Made by a program: the position numbers and the translations under genes | Assembly: GCF_049943125.1 (NCBI RefSeq) | Contig: NZ_CP188040.1 | Span: 1,054,001 to 1,118,000, forward strand | Direction of reading: 5' to 3' | DNA from: JAEXZL01 sp049943125 | GTDB lineage: Bacteria > Bacillota > Clostridia > Clostridiales > Clostridiaceae | DNA length: 64,000 nt | The notes under the pieces: generated by a model | Seen by the model: the letters and a program-made list of their open reading frames with translations, nothing else | What the model was told of the DNA's origin: nothing | Database searches by the model: none | Shown here: in pieces, positions 8,986-17,716 of the stretch | How the letters are laid out: each line of letters opens with the position of its first letter | Numbering within the stretch: position 1 is the stretch's first letter

Positions 8986-11900
8986 TTACAGCTCCACCCT
9001 TATGGTCTTGATTTCATAAGGCTTAAAGGTGAGGCTTATATCTTTATCTGTAAACTCTAGGTCCTTTTCCTTCTCTTCCATAAGGTTACATTCTACCGCC
9101 TGCTTAAACACCTCATTGAAGGATAGCTTAGCCTTTGTCAGGGCATTTTCACTTTCATAAAGCCTTATGATAACACCTCTACCATCCTCTGCTTCCTTGA
9201 TGGTTTCAATGATTATATTCTTCTTATCTACATGTGCAAGGGAATATTCCTTATTATCAGCTCCTCCCTGTACAGCCAGGACCTCTTGATTCAGCTTATA
9301 GCTTTCCTGAAGGGTTTCTCCTGTCTTCCAGTCTCCTCCATGAGGATAAAGGGAATAGGTGAAGTAATGCTCCTCATAATCAGCCATAGGGTTTGGCTCT
9401 ATACCTGATTTAATCAGTGAAAGTCCTATGTTTCCATCCTTAACGGAGTAACCATACTTGCAATCATTTAGAAGGCTCACACCATAATGGCCTTCAGAAA
9501 GGTCTATCCACTTCTGTCCACCGCTCTCAAATCTAGCCATATCCCAGCTGGTATTTCTGTGAGTCTTTCTCTTAAGATTACCAAACTGTATATCAAAGGT
9601 AGCTTCATCGGTGTGAACAGCTACTGGGAAGTGAACCTTCAATAGATGCTGATGCTCCTTCCAGTCCACATAGGTTTCAAAATCAATCCTTCTGCTATCC
9701 TTATAGAAGTGAATCTTCTGCACTATCCTTGAATTGCTAATTTCTCTTTCTAGCTTCAGGGTAGCTCTAACCTCTCCTAAATCAATCCATTCCATAGAGG
9801 AAAGCTCTTCTACCGGCCAGGATTTTTCTGTATAGTACATATCAATATCCCAAGCATCATAATAAATAGGCTTATCCTCATACATCATCATGAGATTTCC
9901 CTTCATATTTTCTTGAAGGATTTCTCTATCGTATTCCTTATCATAAATGGAGGTAAACAATCCTTTTTCATCAAGCTTTATAGTGTAGTAAGGCGTCTCC
10001 AGGGTATATTTATCCTCAGGGATAAGCTGATAATTTTCTACAGAGCTTACATCAGCTAATCTATAATGCCTGTAGCCCTTAGATGGCAGATTTTTAACAT
10101 AAGCCACTGCACCGTCCTCTGTAGCTTGAACAGGATATTCGTTACCCTCTCCATCCAGAAGAACCTTCCCATTACAGCTTGGAAGCTTAACAATATCACT
10201 TCTATTAAAGCCAAGAGTGTTTACAAGGGTTATCCCTTCCTTGCTCTCTGTAAGAGCCTCAAGTCTTTTATTTATGAGCTCCTGGAGCTTTTCTTTAATC
10301 CTCTGATATTCCTCCTTTGTTACATCATAGACACCCTTTATAGAGGTACCTGGCAGAATATCATGGAACTGATTTAGAAGGACTGTCTTCCAAAGTGCAT
10401 GGATATCCTCTCCTGGATAAGCTATTTTATCCTTGGTGAGTATTGATAAGAGCTCTAGATCCATAAGACCCAGCTCACTCTTTCTGTTTCCTCTCTTATT
10501 TCTTCCCATGGAAGTGAGGGTTCCTCGATGATATTCAAAGTAGAATTCTCCTTCCCAGACCTCCAGGCGCTTATTATCTATAACTCTATCCTTAAGCTCA
10601 TCAAAGTATTTTAGAGCCCCTTCCTGTCTAACCATAGGAATGCCCTTAACACCCTTTTCCATCCTCTTAGATATCTCAAGCATTTCTCTAGTAGGACCTC
10701 CACCTCCATCACCGTAGCCGTAGGAGATGAGGATATCATTATTAAGCTGCTTATTCTGATAGCGCTTCCAGCCACCCATGATAGAATCTGGATGAAGCAT
10801 ACCATTATAGGTAGTGAAGAAGTCCTCAGTGCTCTGTCCCACCCCAGTAGTACTGATAAAGTGAGTTAGAACCTCGGAGCCATCAATACCTCTCCAGAGG
10901 AAGGTGTCGTTTGGCATCTTATCTATTTGATTCCAGGAAAGCTTAGTGGTCATGAAATAGTCTATACCACTTTTTTTCATTATCTGAGGCAGGGCACCGG
11001 AATAGCCAAAGACATCAGGAAGCCATAGGATACGGTTATCAACCCCAAACTCATTTTTAAAGAAGGACTTTCCATAAAGGAACTGTCTAACTAGGGACTC
11101 ACCAGAGGTAAGATTGGTGTCAGCCTCAAGCCACATACCCCCTTCAGCCTCCCACCTTCCCTCTAAAACTCTTTCCTTCACTCTTTCATAGAGGTCAGGA
11201 TATCTTTCCTTAAGGAAGTCATAGAGTACAGGCTGACTGGACATAAATTTATAATTAGGATATTCCTCCATGAGCTTCAGAACTGTGGCAAAGCTTCTAC
11301 CAACCTTTTCTCTAGTCTGCTCTACTGTCCACCACCAGGCCACATCAATATGAGTATGACCTATACAGGTGGCAATTATATCCCTGTAGCCTGCCATATC
11401 CTCATAAAGAGCCTTCTTTATATGGTTCAGAGCCTTGTCTACAGATTCATAGAACTCCTCTGAATAAGGACTCCTTAAATCTAAAATATTTACTGTATCA
11501 TTAAGTACCTTTTCAATCTCATACCTTGTTTTATCATCCTTCTCCATCCTGGAAAATGCCCATAAAGGTACCTGAAGATCGTAATACAGCTCTTTTATTC
11601 TAGAGTCTTCTTCGTATATATGGGTTATTAGATTGAACTCAGAGTGAAGTGTGCCAGTATAAGACTGAAGGTCAAGCTTAACCTTTTCTCCTGGAACAGC
11701 CTTATCAAAGAGCTTCACCTCTCTATGATTCATATCGATTCCCTGAACAGGACTACCATTTACGAAAATCAGAAACTGAGGATTCTTTCCGTCATCCCAT
11801 TCATTAATCTGGGTGCTTACATGAAGCCATAGCTCTCTATCCTTAAATTCCTCAGGTACTACAAGCTCTGTCTGAAACCAGTAATGCTCATCAGGACCAT

Positions 11901-12081
11901 ACCAGTGCATGGTCTTTTCATTAAAATCCTCCCAGGATGGCTGACTATTTTCTGCCTGCTCTGGGGATATGAAGTTTCCTTTTTTATATTTCCAGTTTTC
12001 TAATGTGTGCTTATCTTTTATCTTTAAACGCCTTAATTCGTCACAGATAACCTGAATTCTTTTATCTATAAAGTACATCAT
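8986..12081 (-). CDS. GH38 alpha-mannosidase
   Basis: Zn-dependent retaining alpha-mannosidase, predicted to trim alpha-mannose from imported glycans. An N-terminal substrate-associated domain (about 1-230) precedes the catalytic domain with the metal-binding motif HTHIDVAWWW (about 237-246), the nucleophile region MWLEADTN (about 312-319), LWLPDVFGYSGALPQ and a middle helical domain ending near LLNQFHDILPGTSIKGVY. The large C-terminal beta domains complete a normal length of 1031 residues. There is no signal peptide. The start at 12081 follows AAGGAAGGG. A hairpin at 12115-12153 separates it from the binding-protein gene, which may lower its expression relative to the transporter. Together with GH20 and GH3 it points to N-glycan-like substrates. 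Confidence 0.93.
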   Translation of the reverse strand: MMYFIDKRIQVICDELRRLKIKDKHTLENWKYKKGNFISPEQAENSQPSWEDFNEKTMHWYGPDEHYWFQTELVVPEEFKDRELWLHVSTQINEWDDGKNPQFLIFVNGSPVQGIDMNHREVKLFDKAVPGEKVKLDLQSYTGTLHSEFNLITHIYEEDSRIKELYYDLQVPLWAFSRMEKDDKTRYEIEKVLNDTVNILDLRSPYSEEFYESVDKALNHIKKALYEDMAGYRDIIATCIGHTHIDVAWWWTVEQTREKVGRSFATVLKLMEEYPNYKFMSSQPVLYDFLKERYPDLYERVKERVLEGRWEAEGGMWLEADTNLTSGESLVRQFLYGKSFFKNEFGVDNRILWLPDVFGYSGALPQIMKKSGIDYFMTTKLSWNQIDKMPNDTFLWRGIDGSEVLTHFISTTGVGQSTEDFFTTYNGMLHPDSIMGGWKRYQNKQLNNDILISYGYGDGGGGPTREMLEISKRMEKGVKGIPMVRQEGALKYFDELKDRVIDNKRLEVWEGEFYFEYHRGTLTSMGRNKRGNRKSELGLMDLELLSILTKDKIAYPGEDIHALWKTVLLNQFHDILPGTSIKGVYDVTKEEYQRIKEKLQELINKRLEALTESKEGITLVNTLGFNRSDIVKLPSCNGKVLLDGEGNEYPVQATEDGAVAYVKNLPSKGYRHYRLADVSSVENYQLIPEDKYTLETPYYTIKLDEKGLFTSIYDKEYDREILQENMKGNLMMMYEDKPIYYDAWDIDMYYTEKSWPVEELSSMEWIDLGEVRATLKLEREISNSRIVQKIHFYKDSRRIDFETYVDWKEHQHLLKVHFPVAVHTDEATFDIQFGNLKRKTHRNTSWDMARFESGGQKWIDLSEGHYGVSLLNDCKYGYSVKDGNIGLSLIKSGIEPNPMADYEEHYFTYSLYPHGGDWKTGETLQESYKLNQEVLAVQGGADNKEYSLAHVDKKNIIIETIKEAEDGRGVIIRLYESENALTKAKLSFNEVFKQAVECNLMEEKEKDLEFTDKDISLTFKPYEIKTIRVEL

Positions 12082-12114
12082 ATGCTTCTATCCCTTCCTT
12101 ATAATCTATATAAA

Positions 12115-12153
12115 GAAGGAGTCATGACAAATTATATTTGTTACAACTCCTTC
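12115..12153 (-). terminator. Stem-loop between binding-protein and mannosidase genes (partial terminator or 3' stabiliser)
   Basis: On the minus strand GAAGGAGT and ACTCCTTC pair and the stem continues inward to a total of about 18 pairs with one mismatch around a 3-base loop. It is followed by TTTATATAG, a weak U tract. Such structures after SBP genes often protect upstream mRNA and permit only partial read-through; that role is inferred. Confidence 0.65.
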
Positions 12154-12172
12154 GCTTTTAAAATATTACAGC

Positions 12173-13594
12173 TTAAAATGCCTCATCAATTTGAGCCTGA
12201 GCCTCATCTATTATCTTCTGCATTCCAGCCTTGTTCATCTCTTCAACCATAGCCTTTACTATAACTGCAGGATCCTTAGCTCCTGTATTAACCTCACTCC
12301 TGTATCTGTTGTATATCTCAATACAGTTAGCAAGCTCATCAGCTACTGGTTCAGTATCAAAGGTGAAACCTAGAAGTACAGAACCCTTTGCATTTTCATT
12401 AAGCTCTTTAACCTCATCCCATTGATTAAACTCTTCTTCCACAGTCTGAGAAACGGTGAAGAAGCTCGCTTGGGTATAACCAGCCATTGGCCAATCAGTA
12501 TTTAATTTCTTTACCTTACCATCTACATATTCAAAGTTGTCACCTTCAAGACCAAAATAGAAGGCATCTCTTAGCTTTGTATCCATATTTAGTAGCTGTA
12601 GGAACTTTAAAGCTTCCTCTGGATGCTCTGAGCTAGCAGATATAGCATTTAATGAACCTCTAACTGTATCGTTGGATACTATAGTTTCTCCATACTGTAC
12701 AGCAATTGCCTCTACTCCGAGTTGTGGACCCCAAACAGTTTTTGCAGCAGAGCTCCAACCCTGAGCTACAGAAACAGCCTTATAAGAAGGATTTTCCACA
12801 AGGGTAGGTGCATCAGCATTGATTATTCCTTCCTTATACCATTGATGAAGTGTATTAAGCTCCTTTAACACCTCTTCTTCCTCGAAGATATTTACAACCT
12901 TGCGGCTTTCATCATCAAATCTAACTCCTAATGCAGGAAGTCCTGAGCCTATCTGATCATAGTTCATTCCATAAAGGAGGTAACCAGTGTTACTAAGTAT
13001 GAAAGGATTTATATTCTCACCTTCTTTAACCTTCTTTAATGGCTCGGTTAAGTCGGATAATTCATCAACACTGTCTACGTCTATGGAATACTTATCAACT
13101 ATGCTCTTATCATAAATAAAATATTGAGTAACTGAGCTGTCCTTATAGGTAGGAACAGAGTAAATTTTACCATTTACCTTTACAGCATCCCAGTAATCTG
13201 ATGGTATAGAAGCATAAAGGTCTGGGCTTTCTGATTCTACTAGTTCAGTTATATCAGCAAAAGCTCCAAGGGCTACGTCGTTAGTATAGGTTCCAACGTT
13301 GGTAAAGAGTATGTCATAGTCTTCATTAGTGTTAACTATAACATTTCTTCTGGATTCCCAGTCACCCCAGGATACTACTTCCATTTCTATATGTACTCCT
13401 ATTTTTTCTTCTAGATACTTATTTACTTCTTCCTTCCACTGATCATAATTTGTAGGCATTCCGCTTCCTACGGTAACCCATTTTAAGGTTACAATATCGC
13501 CATCAGCTCCGCCATCACCATTATTTGAGGAACAGCCTGAAAGCACTCCTACAAAGAGGAATAAGGAAAATATAATTGATAATACTTTCTTCAT
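12173..13594 (-). CDS. ABC transporter sugar-binding lipoprotein (DUF3502-like C-terminus)
   Basis: Extracellular receptor for the two permeases encoded just upstream. A signal peptide with lipobox GVLSGCSSN gives a lipidated Cys at about residue 21. The body is a large oligosaccharide-binding fold; the C-terminal region (GYTQASFFTVSQTVEEEFNQWDEVKELNENA, then GFTFDTEPV) resembles the DUF3502 ending of LplA-like proteins. It is related to, but clearly different from, the lipoprotein at 2328-3782. AAAGGAG precedes the ATG. No ATPase gene is present in the operon, as is common for this CUT1-like group, which shares a multi-use MsmK-type ATPase encoded elsewhere. Confidence 0.92.
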   Translation of the reverse strand: MKKVLSIIFSLFLFVGVLSGCSSNNGDGGADGDIVTLKWVTVGSGMPTNYDQWKEEVNKYLEEKIGVHIEMEVVSWGDWESRRNVIVNTNEDYDILFTNVGTYTNDVALGAFADITELVESESPDLYASIPSDYWDAVKVNGKIYSVPTYKDSSVTQYFIYDKSIVDKYSIDVDSVDELSDLTEPLKKVKEGENINPFILSNTGYLLYGMNYDQIGSGLPALGVRFDDESRKVVNIFEEEEVLKELNTLHQWYKEGIINADAPTLVENPSYKAVSVAQGWSSAAKTVWGPQLGVEAIAVQYGETIVSNDTVRGSLNAISASSEHPEEALKFLQLLNMDTKLRDAFYFGLEGDNFEYVDGKVKKLNTDWPMAGYTQASFFTVSQTVEEEFNQWDEVKELNENAKGSVLLGFTFDTEPVADELANCIEIYNRYRSEVNTGAKDPAVIVKAMVEEMNKAGMQKIIDEAQAQIDEAF

Positions 13595-13626
13595 AATTAC
13601 AACTCCTTTATATTTTTTATATTTTT

Positions 13627-14547
13627 TTATCCTTTAACAGCTCCGATGGTTAAACCGGAGATAAAGTACTTCTGGAAAAATGGATAAGCACAGGCAATAG
13701 GTATAACTATAATTATTGCAATTGCCATTCTCACACCCTCTGTAGGCATCTGGCTCAAATACTGCTGCATAGAGAGTCCTGCCGTAGGATTACTAGCAAT
13801 ATACTCTATATTGCTCTGCATATTGTTGAGCAGGGCCTGAAGAGAGACAAGGTTCTTATCCGTTACATAAAGAGAAGCCTGGAACCAATCATTCCAATAA
13901 CCAAAGCTTAAAAATAGCCCCAAGGTAGCAAGGACAGGCTTTGAAATAGGTAATACTATCCTTAAAAAAATGTCAAATTGTGAAGCTCCCTCTATCTTTG
14001 CTGATTCAATTATAGAATCAGGAATGGTTGTCTTAAAAAAGGTCTTACTGATGATGATATTGAAGGAGGACACAGCTAAGGGCAGTATAAGAGCCCACAT
14101 ACTATTTCTAAGTCCTAAAACCTGAGTGTTTATTACATAGGAAGCCACAAGACCCCCATTAAAAATCATGGGTATAAATACTACCCAGGTAAAGAAACCC
14201 TGAAGCTTGTAATTCCTTCTTGAAAGAACATAGCCCATGGTAGTGGTAAGTACTAATCCAATAATTGTCCCAAGTACCGTTACCAGCACAGATATTAATA
14301 AGGCCTGAAGAATTGTACCACTTTCATTGAGCAAAAATTCATAGGCTGCTGTAGAAAACATCTTAGGTATGAATTTATAGCCATAGGCCGCAAGTGATGA
14401 CTCTGCGGATATGGAAATCATAAACACAAAGATAACAGGTACTATGCAAATGGCTGCCAGAATTATAAACAGCAGATTGAAAAGCAGATTAACAGGCTTG
14501 CTTATACGGCTCAGGACATTAACAGTATTTTCTTCTGTTTTATTCAT
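13627..14547 (-). CDS. Carbohydrate ABC transporter permease, LplC/YtcP type
   Basis: Inner-membrane channel subunit of a CUT1-family importer. It has about six hydrophobic helices and the EAA loop in IPDSIIESAKIEGASQFDIFLRIVLPISKP, which contacts the ATPase. It ends with FFQKYFISGLTIGAVKG, the typical C-terminus of this family. GGGAGGTGAGGG lies upstream of ATG 14547, and the gap to the upstream permease gene is 16 bases. It pairs with the LplB-type permease and the lipoprotein at 12173. The substrate is inferred to be an oligosaccharide from the neighbouring glycosidases. Confidence 0.93.
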   Translation of the reverse strand: MNKTEENTVNVLSRISKPVNLLFNLLFIILAAICIVPVIFVFMISISAESSLAAYGYKFIPKMFSTAAYEFLLNESGTILQALLISVLVTVLGTIIGLVLTTTMGYVLSRRNYKLQGFFTWVVFIPMIFNGGLVASYVINTQVLGLRNSMWALILPLAVSSFNIIISKTFFKTTIPDSIIESAKIEGASQFDIFLRIVLPISKPVLATLGLFLSFGYWNDWFQASLYVTDKNLVSLQALLNNMQSNIEYIASNPTAGLSMQQYLSQMPTEGVRMAIAIIIVIPIACAYPFFQKYFISGLTIGAVKG

Positions 14548-14563
14548 TTATTCCCTCACCTCC

Positions 14564-15553
14564 CTAAATAATTGCGCTGTCTTCATCAATCTTTTTTATA
14601 ACCCAGTTAGCTGAAAGGATAGCAATACAGCAGGTTACAGATTGGAATAGGGACGCCGCCGCAGTTCTTCCAATGGTTACACCAGAACGAAGAGCATTAT
14701 AAATATAAGTATCAAAGGTAGATGCAACATTATACAGGGAGCTAGGTACCCTCTGAGTAATTTGATAGAAGAGCCCGAAATCTGAGTAGAAAATCCTACC
14801 TACACTCAAGATGAACATCATCACTATTATAGGCTTCAAGCATGGAAGGGTTATGTATTTTACCTGCTGCCATTTAGTTGCTCCATCGATCATAGCAGCC
14901 TCATAATAGGTTGAATCAATCCCTGTAATACTTGCAAGATATACTACCATGCTGTAGCCTACAGTTTTCCATAGATTCATGAACACAAGAATATAAGGCC
15001 AGTACTTCGCTTCCATGTACCACTGAATAGGTTCCTTTCCAAAAAACACCATAATCTGGTTAAGCAGTCCTTTATCAGGGCTTAAGAAAGCATAGACAAA
15101 GTAGCTAACAACTACCCATGACATAAAATGGGGAAAGAAAAGCATAGTCTGATAGGTCTTCGATGCCTTCCTGCTGTGTATCATGCTGATCATTATAGCC
15201 AGGGAAACAGGAATTACAATTCCCAGAATTATAAACACAATATTGTAGCCTACAGTATTTCTTAAAAGCATAGTAAAAGAATTAGATTCCAAAAAGAATT
15301 TAAAATTTTTAAAGCCAGCCCAATCACTCTTAAGAAGACTGTAGATAAAGCCTCTCCCTGGAGAAATCTTATAATTTTTAAAGGCTATAACTAGTCCAAA
15401 CATAGGAAGATAAGAAAAGGCTATAAACCATATAAAGGTAGGAAGCCCCAAAATAGTTAATTCTGTGTCTTCTTTTGTCCACTTCTTTCTCTTAGCCTTT
15501 ATAACGGCACTCTTATCCTTAGCCTTTATAACTGTGCTATCGATTTTTTCCAT
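14564..15553 (-). CDS. Carbohydrate ABC transporter permease, LplB type
   Basis: First gene of the transporter-enzyme operon. About six membrane helices follow a basic N-terminus that carries a duplicated VIKAKxKSAVIKAKRKK-like segment. The EAA loop is visible as YYEAAMIDGATKWQQVKYITLPCLKPI. It forms a heterodimer with the LplC-type subunit. GAGGGGTGAGG precedes ATG 15553. A sigma-A-like promoter and a cre-like site lie within 100 bases upstream, suggesting induction by the local two-component system combined with catabolite repression; both are predictions. Confidence 0.93.
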   Translation of the reverse strand: MEKIDSTVIKAKDKSAVIKAKRKKWTKEDTELTILGLPTFIWFIAFSYLPMFGLVIAFKNYKISPGRGFIYSLLKSDWAGFKNFKFFLESNSFTMLLRNTVGYNIVFIILGIVIPVSLAIMISMIHSRKASKTYQTMLFFPHFMSWVVVSYFVYAFLSPDKGLLNQIMVFFGKEPIQWYMEAKYWPYILVFMNLWKTVGYSMVVYLASITGIDSTYYEAAMIDGATKWQQVKYITLPCLKPIIVMMFILSVGRIFYSDFGLFYQITQRVPSSLYNVASTFDTYIYNALRSGVTIGRTAAASLFQSVTCCIAILSANWVIKKIDEDSAII

Positions 15554-15598
15554 AGCCTCACCCCTCTTTATTTTTCTAGTAGAACAGTTATCGACTTT

Positions 15599-15625
15599 AT
15601 TATAACTTTAAGAAAATTTTGTAAA
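15599..15625 (-). promoter_or_regulatory. Probable promoter of the glycan transporter-enzyme operon
   Basis: On the minus strand a perfect TATAAT (15599-15604) is preceded by TTTACA (15620-15625) with a 15-base spacer, slightly short. It lies 46 bases before the first permease gene and no other gene intervenes. Confidence 0.55.
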
Positions 15626-15633
15626 AAGTATCG

Positions 15634-15647
15634 TTAGAACGTTTACA
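15634..15647 (-). promoter_or_regulatory. cre-like catabolite repression site
   Basis: Minus-strand TGTAAACGTTCTAA matches the cre consensus TGWAANCGNTNWCA at all but one position. It ends 8 bases upstream of the predicted -35 element. CcpA control of a sugar operon is expected from Firmicute biology; binding here is a prediction. Confidence 0.55.
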
Positions 15648-15710
15648 GTATAAAAAGGATAGTTTTTGGAATCTTTTACATATTATTAAAAATATTCTCA
15701 TACCGGACAC

Positions 15711-15746
15711 AAAAAAACAGCAATAATATATGAAATATTACTGCTG
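15711..15746 (-). terminator. Terminator of the parvulin gene
   Basis: Minus-strand stem CAGCAGTAAT with complementary ATTATTGCTG, one wobble pair, followed by seven T. It lies 130 bases after the stop of the gene at 15877-16623 and insulates the glycan operon promoter. Confidence 0.75.
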
Positions 15747-15876
15747 CTTTATAGCTTTTACATATGGTTCTTTTTATGTTTCTTTTTATGTTTCGCAAAT
15801 AAACTTAGTGCTTATCAGCCTTCACCTTCATAATCAAAGGACAAGCTTTTTTATTATTAAGCGATTACTGATAGAA

Positions 15877-16623
15877 TTAATAATACTTAACTCCGTATTT
15901 CTCAGTAAGCTCTTCTATCATATTAGAGAAGTGCTTTGTTCTCTTTTCTTGAATTAGCTGCTGAGCTACCTGTCCTTGAACTTCATCAAAAGACTTTGCA
16001 GCCTGCTCCTTCTTGTCTTCAACCTTTATTAAATGATAGCCGAATTGTGTCTTAACAGGCTCTGACAATTCTCCTACGGACATAGCAAAGGCCGCATTCT
16101 CAAATTCAGGTACCATCATACCTCTGGAGAATTCACCTAGACTTCCTCCTTGCTCCTTGGATGGACAGCTGGAATACTGCATAGCAGCATCTTCAAAGGA
16201 TAGCTTACCAGCCTTTATATCATTATAAAGCTCCTTTGCCTGCTCCTCTGAATCTACAAGGATATGCTTTGCATTAACCATTGGTGGCTCAACAAAAGCT
16301 TCCTTATTGCTTTCATAATAAGCTCTAACATCCTCTGGAGATATCTGAACTCCTTCAAAAAGCTTATTTATAGTATATTGAGTAAGAAAATCCTTTTCCA
16401 TAGCCTGAAGCTGAGCCTTATACTCCTCGCTCTGGTTAAGGTTCAACTCCTTACCCTTGTTATACATAAGCTCAAAGGATACCATTTCTCTTAATAATTG
16501 GTTTCTACCCTGTGGTGTATTTAAATACCCTCTGTTTTCTTGAGGATATCTTGCAATTAATCTAGTAACATCCTCTTCTGTTATATTTACTCCATTTACA
16601 GTGGCTAATACTTTATTATCCAT
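15877..16623 (-). CDS. Cytoplasmic parvulin-type peptidyl-prolyl isomerase
   Basis: Cis-trans prolyl isomerase of the PpiC/parvulin family. An N-terminal SurA/trigger-factor-like helical region (about 1-105) includes VNGVNITEEDVTRLI. The parvulin domain (about 112-205) has the signature VNAKHILVDSEEQAKEL, then GGSLGEFSRGMMVPEFENAAF and FGYHLIKVEDK. Unlike PrsA there is no signal peptide or lipobox, so it should stay in the cytoplasm. AAAGGAG lies before ATG 16623. It is monocistronic, with a terminator at 15711-15746. The 5' leader (about 16680-16740) contains a long imperfect inverted repeat built on ATAGTAAT and ATTACTAT, which could structure the mRNA. Confidence 0.9.
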   Translation of the reverse strand: MDNKVLATVNGVNITEEDVTRLIARYPQENRGYLNTPQGRNQLLREMVSFELMYNKGKELNLNQSEEYKAQLQAMEKDFLTQYTINKLFEGVQISPEDVRAYYESNKEAFVEPPMVNAKHILVDSEEQAKELYNDIKAGKLSFEDAAMQYSSCPSKEQGGSLGEFSRGMMVPEFENAAFAMSVGELSEPVKTQFGYHLIKVEDKKEQAAKSFDEVQGQVAQQLIQEKRTKHFSNMIEELTEKYGVKYY

Positions 16624-16791
16624 CTTTACTCTCCTTTATATTTTAATGCACCAAATCCTTCAAATGCATCAAATAGTAATGTAGTAGCGTGTCTCTATAT
16701 ATAGTATCTCAAAAGACACTATTACTATCATACCATAAGGCAGCCTCATATATGAAACAATTATGAGAACTTTCTTCCTTTGATTTTTTAG
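16624..16791. other. Leader region of the parvulin gene
   Basis: Holds the ribosome binding site and an inverted repeat with arms near 16675-16682 and 16721-16728 (ATAGTAAT and ATTACTAT), with an inner GTGTC and GACAC pair. No open reading frame with a ribosome binding site is visible. Confidence 0.4.
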
Positions 16792-16820
16792 ATAACTCAT
16801 GTGACAGGCACATGAGTTAT
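16792..16820. repeat. Palindromic GTGACAGGCAC element, copy 1
   Basis: Perfect 12-bp arms ATAACTCATGTG (16792-16803) and CACATGAGTTAT (16809-16820) around ACAGG, followed by a T-rich stretch. Related sequence recurs at 26141-26231 and 62052-62074. It could act as a terminator shielding the promoter that directly follows. Confidence 0.7.
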
Positions 16821-16848
16821 TTGATTTTTTTAAAGTTTATTCTATAAT
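16821..16848 (+). promoter_or_regulatory. Probable promoter of the peroxiredoxin gene
   Basis: TTGATT (16821-16826), a 16-base spacer and TATAAT (16843-16848), 90 bases before the bcp start codon and directly after the palindrome. Confidence 0.55.
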
Positions 16849-16938
16849 ACATATTAAAGACTAAACCTCTTCCTTTAAGAAAATGCTATTAACAATATAC
16901 ATACAGGAAAAGATGAAGAAAAATTAGGAGGTAATCAC

Positions 16939-17409
16939 ATGGAAAAATTCTCATTTGAAGGAATACAGGCTCCAGACTTTACCCTACCTGGCTCAGATGG
17001 TAAAGATCACAGCCTTAAGGATTATAGAGGAAAGAAGGTCATCCTATACTTTTATCCCAAGGATAACACTCCTGGCTGCACCAGAGAAGCAGTTGCATTC
17101 AAGGAAAATAACGATACTCTCAAGGAAAGCAACGCTGTAATTCTCGGTATCAGCAGAGATTCCGTTGCCTGCCACAACAGATTCATACAAAAATTCGAAC
17201 TCCCCTTTGTCCTACTAAGCGACGAAAACTCCAAGGCCTGCGAGCTTTACGGAGTTCTAAAGGAAAAAAATATGTTCGGCAAAAAATCCATAGGCATCGA
17301 AAGAAGCACCTTCATAATTAATGAAGAAGGCACCATTATAAAGGAATACCGAAAGGTTAAGGTAGATCCACACTTAGGTGAGATAATGGAGTTTTTGAAG
17401 GGTATTTAA
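16939..17409 (+). CDS. bcp: Thiol peroxidase, BCP/PrxQ-type peroxiredoxin
   Basis: Reduces hydrogen and organic peroxides using a peroxidatic Cys recycled by thioredoxin. The active site is DNTPGCTREAV with the peroxidatic residue Cys47. The usual resolving Cys five residues later is Val here. Two other cysteines exist: Cys78 in the next helix (SVACHNRF) and Cys101. PrxQ enzymes with a resolving Cys in that helix are known, so Cys78 is the better candidate; a 1-Cys mechanism is the alternative. Length (156 residues) is normal. TAGGAGG lies before the ATG, and a strong terminator follows at 17459-17497. Confidence 0.95.
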   Translation: MEKFSFEGIQAPDFTLPGSDGKDHSLKDYRGKKVILYFYPKDNTPGCTREAVAFKENNDTLKESNAVILGISRDSVACHNRFIQKFELPFVLLSDENSKACELYGVLKEKNMFGKKSIGIERSTFIINEEGTIIKEYRKVKVDPHLGEIMEFLKGI

Positions 17410-17458
17410 GTAACGGTATAGAGCTACCATATGCTTATTAATAACTAAATATTATATA

Positions 17459-17497
17459 TAAAAAAATTACACTAATGGTAGTGTAATTTTTTTATAT
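17459..17497 (+). terminator. Terminator of bcp
   Basis: Perfect 9-bp stem ATTACACTA and TAGTGTAAT with loop ATGG (17466-17487), followed by T7. The remainder of the gap to 17716 is AT-rich with no supported gene. Confidence 0.85.
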
Positions 17498-17716
17498 ACT
17501 GGGCCAATCATTTGTATTGGTTCAAATTACTCAGAATATTTAACGATAAGTCTTAACATAGTATGTATTCGAATGTTCCCTTTGTAACGCCTTTTTATTC
17601 TTTTACTCACATTATTATTGATATTCATTATTAATATTTCTATATTTCTTCTTACTTTTTTCACCCATTTATCAAAAACATGTCGAAATATAGTATAATT
17701 ATAATGGGGTGATAAA

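Noticed and set aside
15730..15957. 75-codon + strand frame overlapping the parvulin gene end
   Set aside because: Lies across the parvulin terminator and coding sequence on the other strand; a shadow frame.
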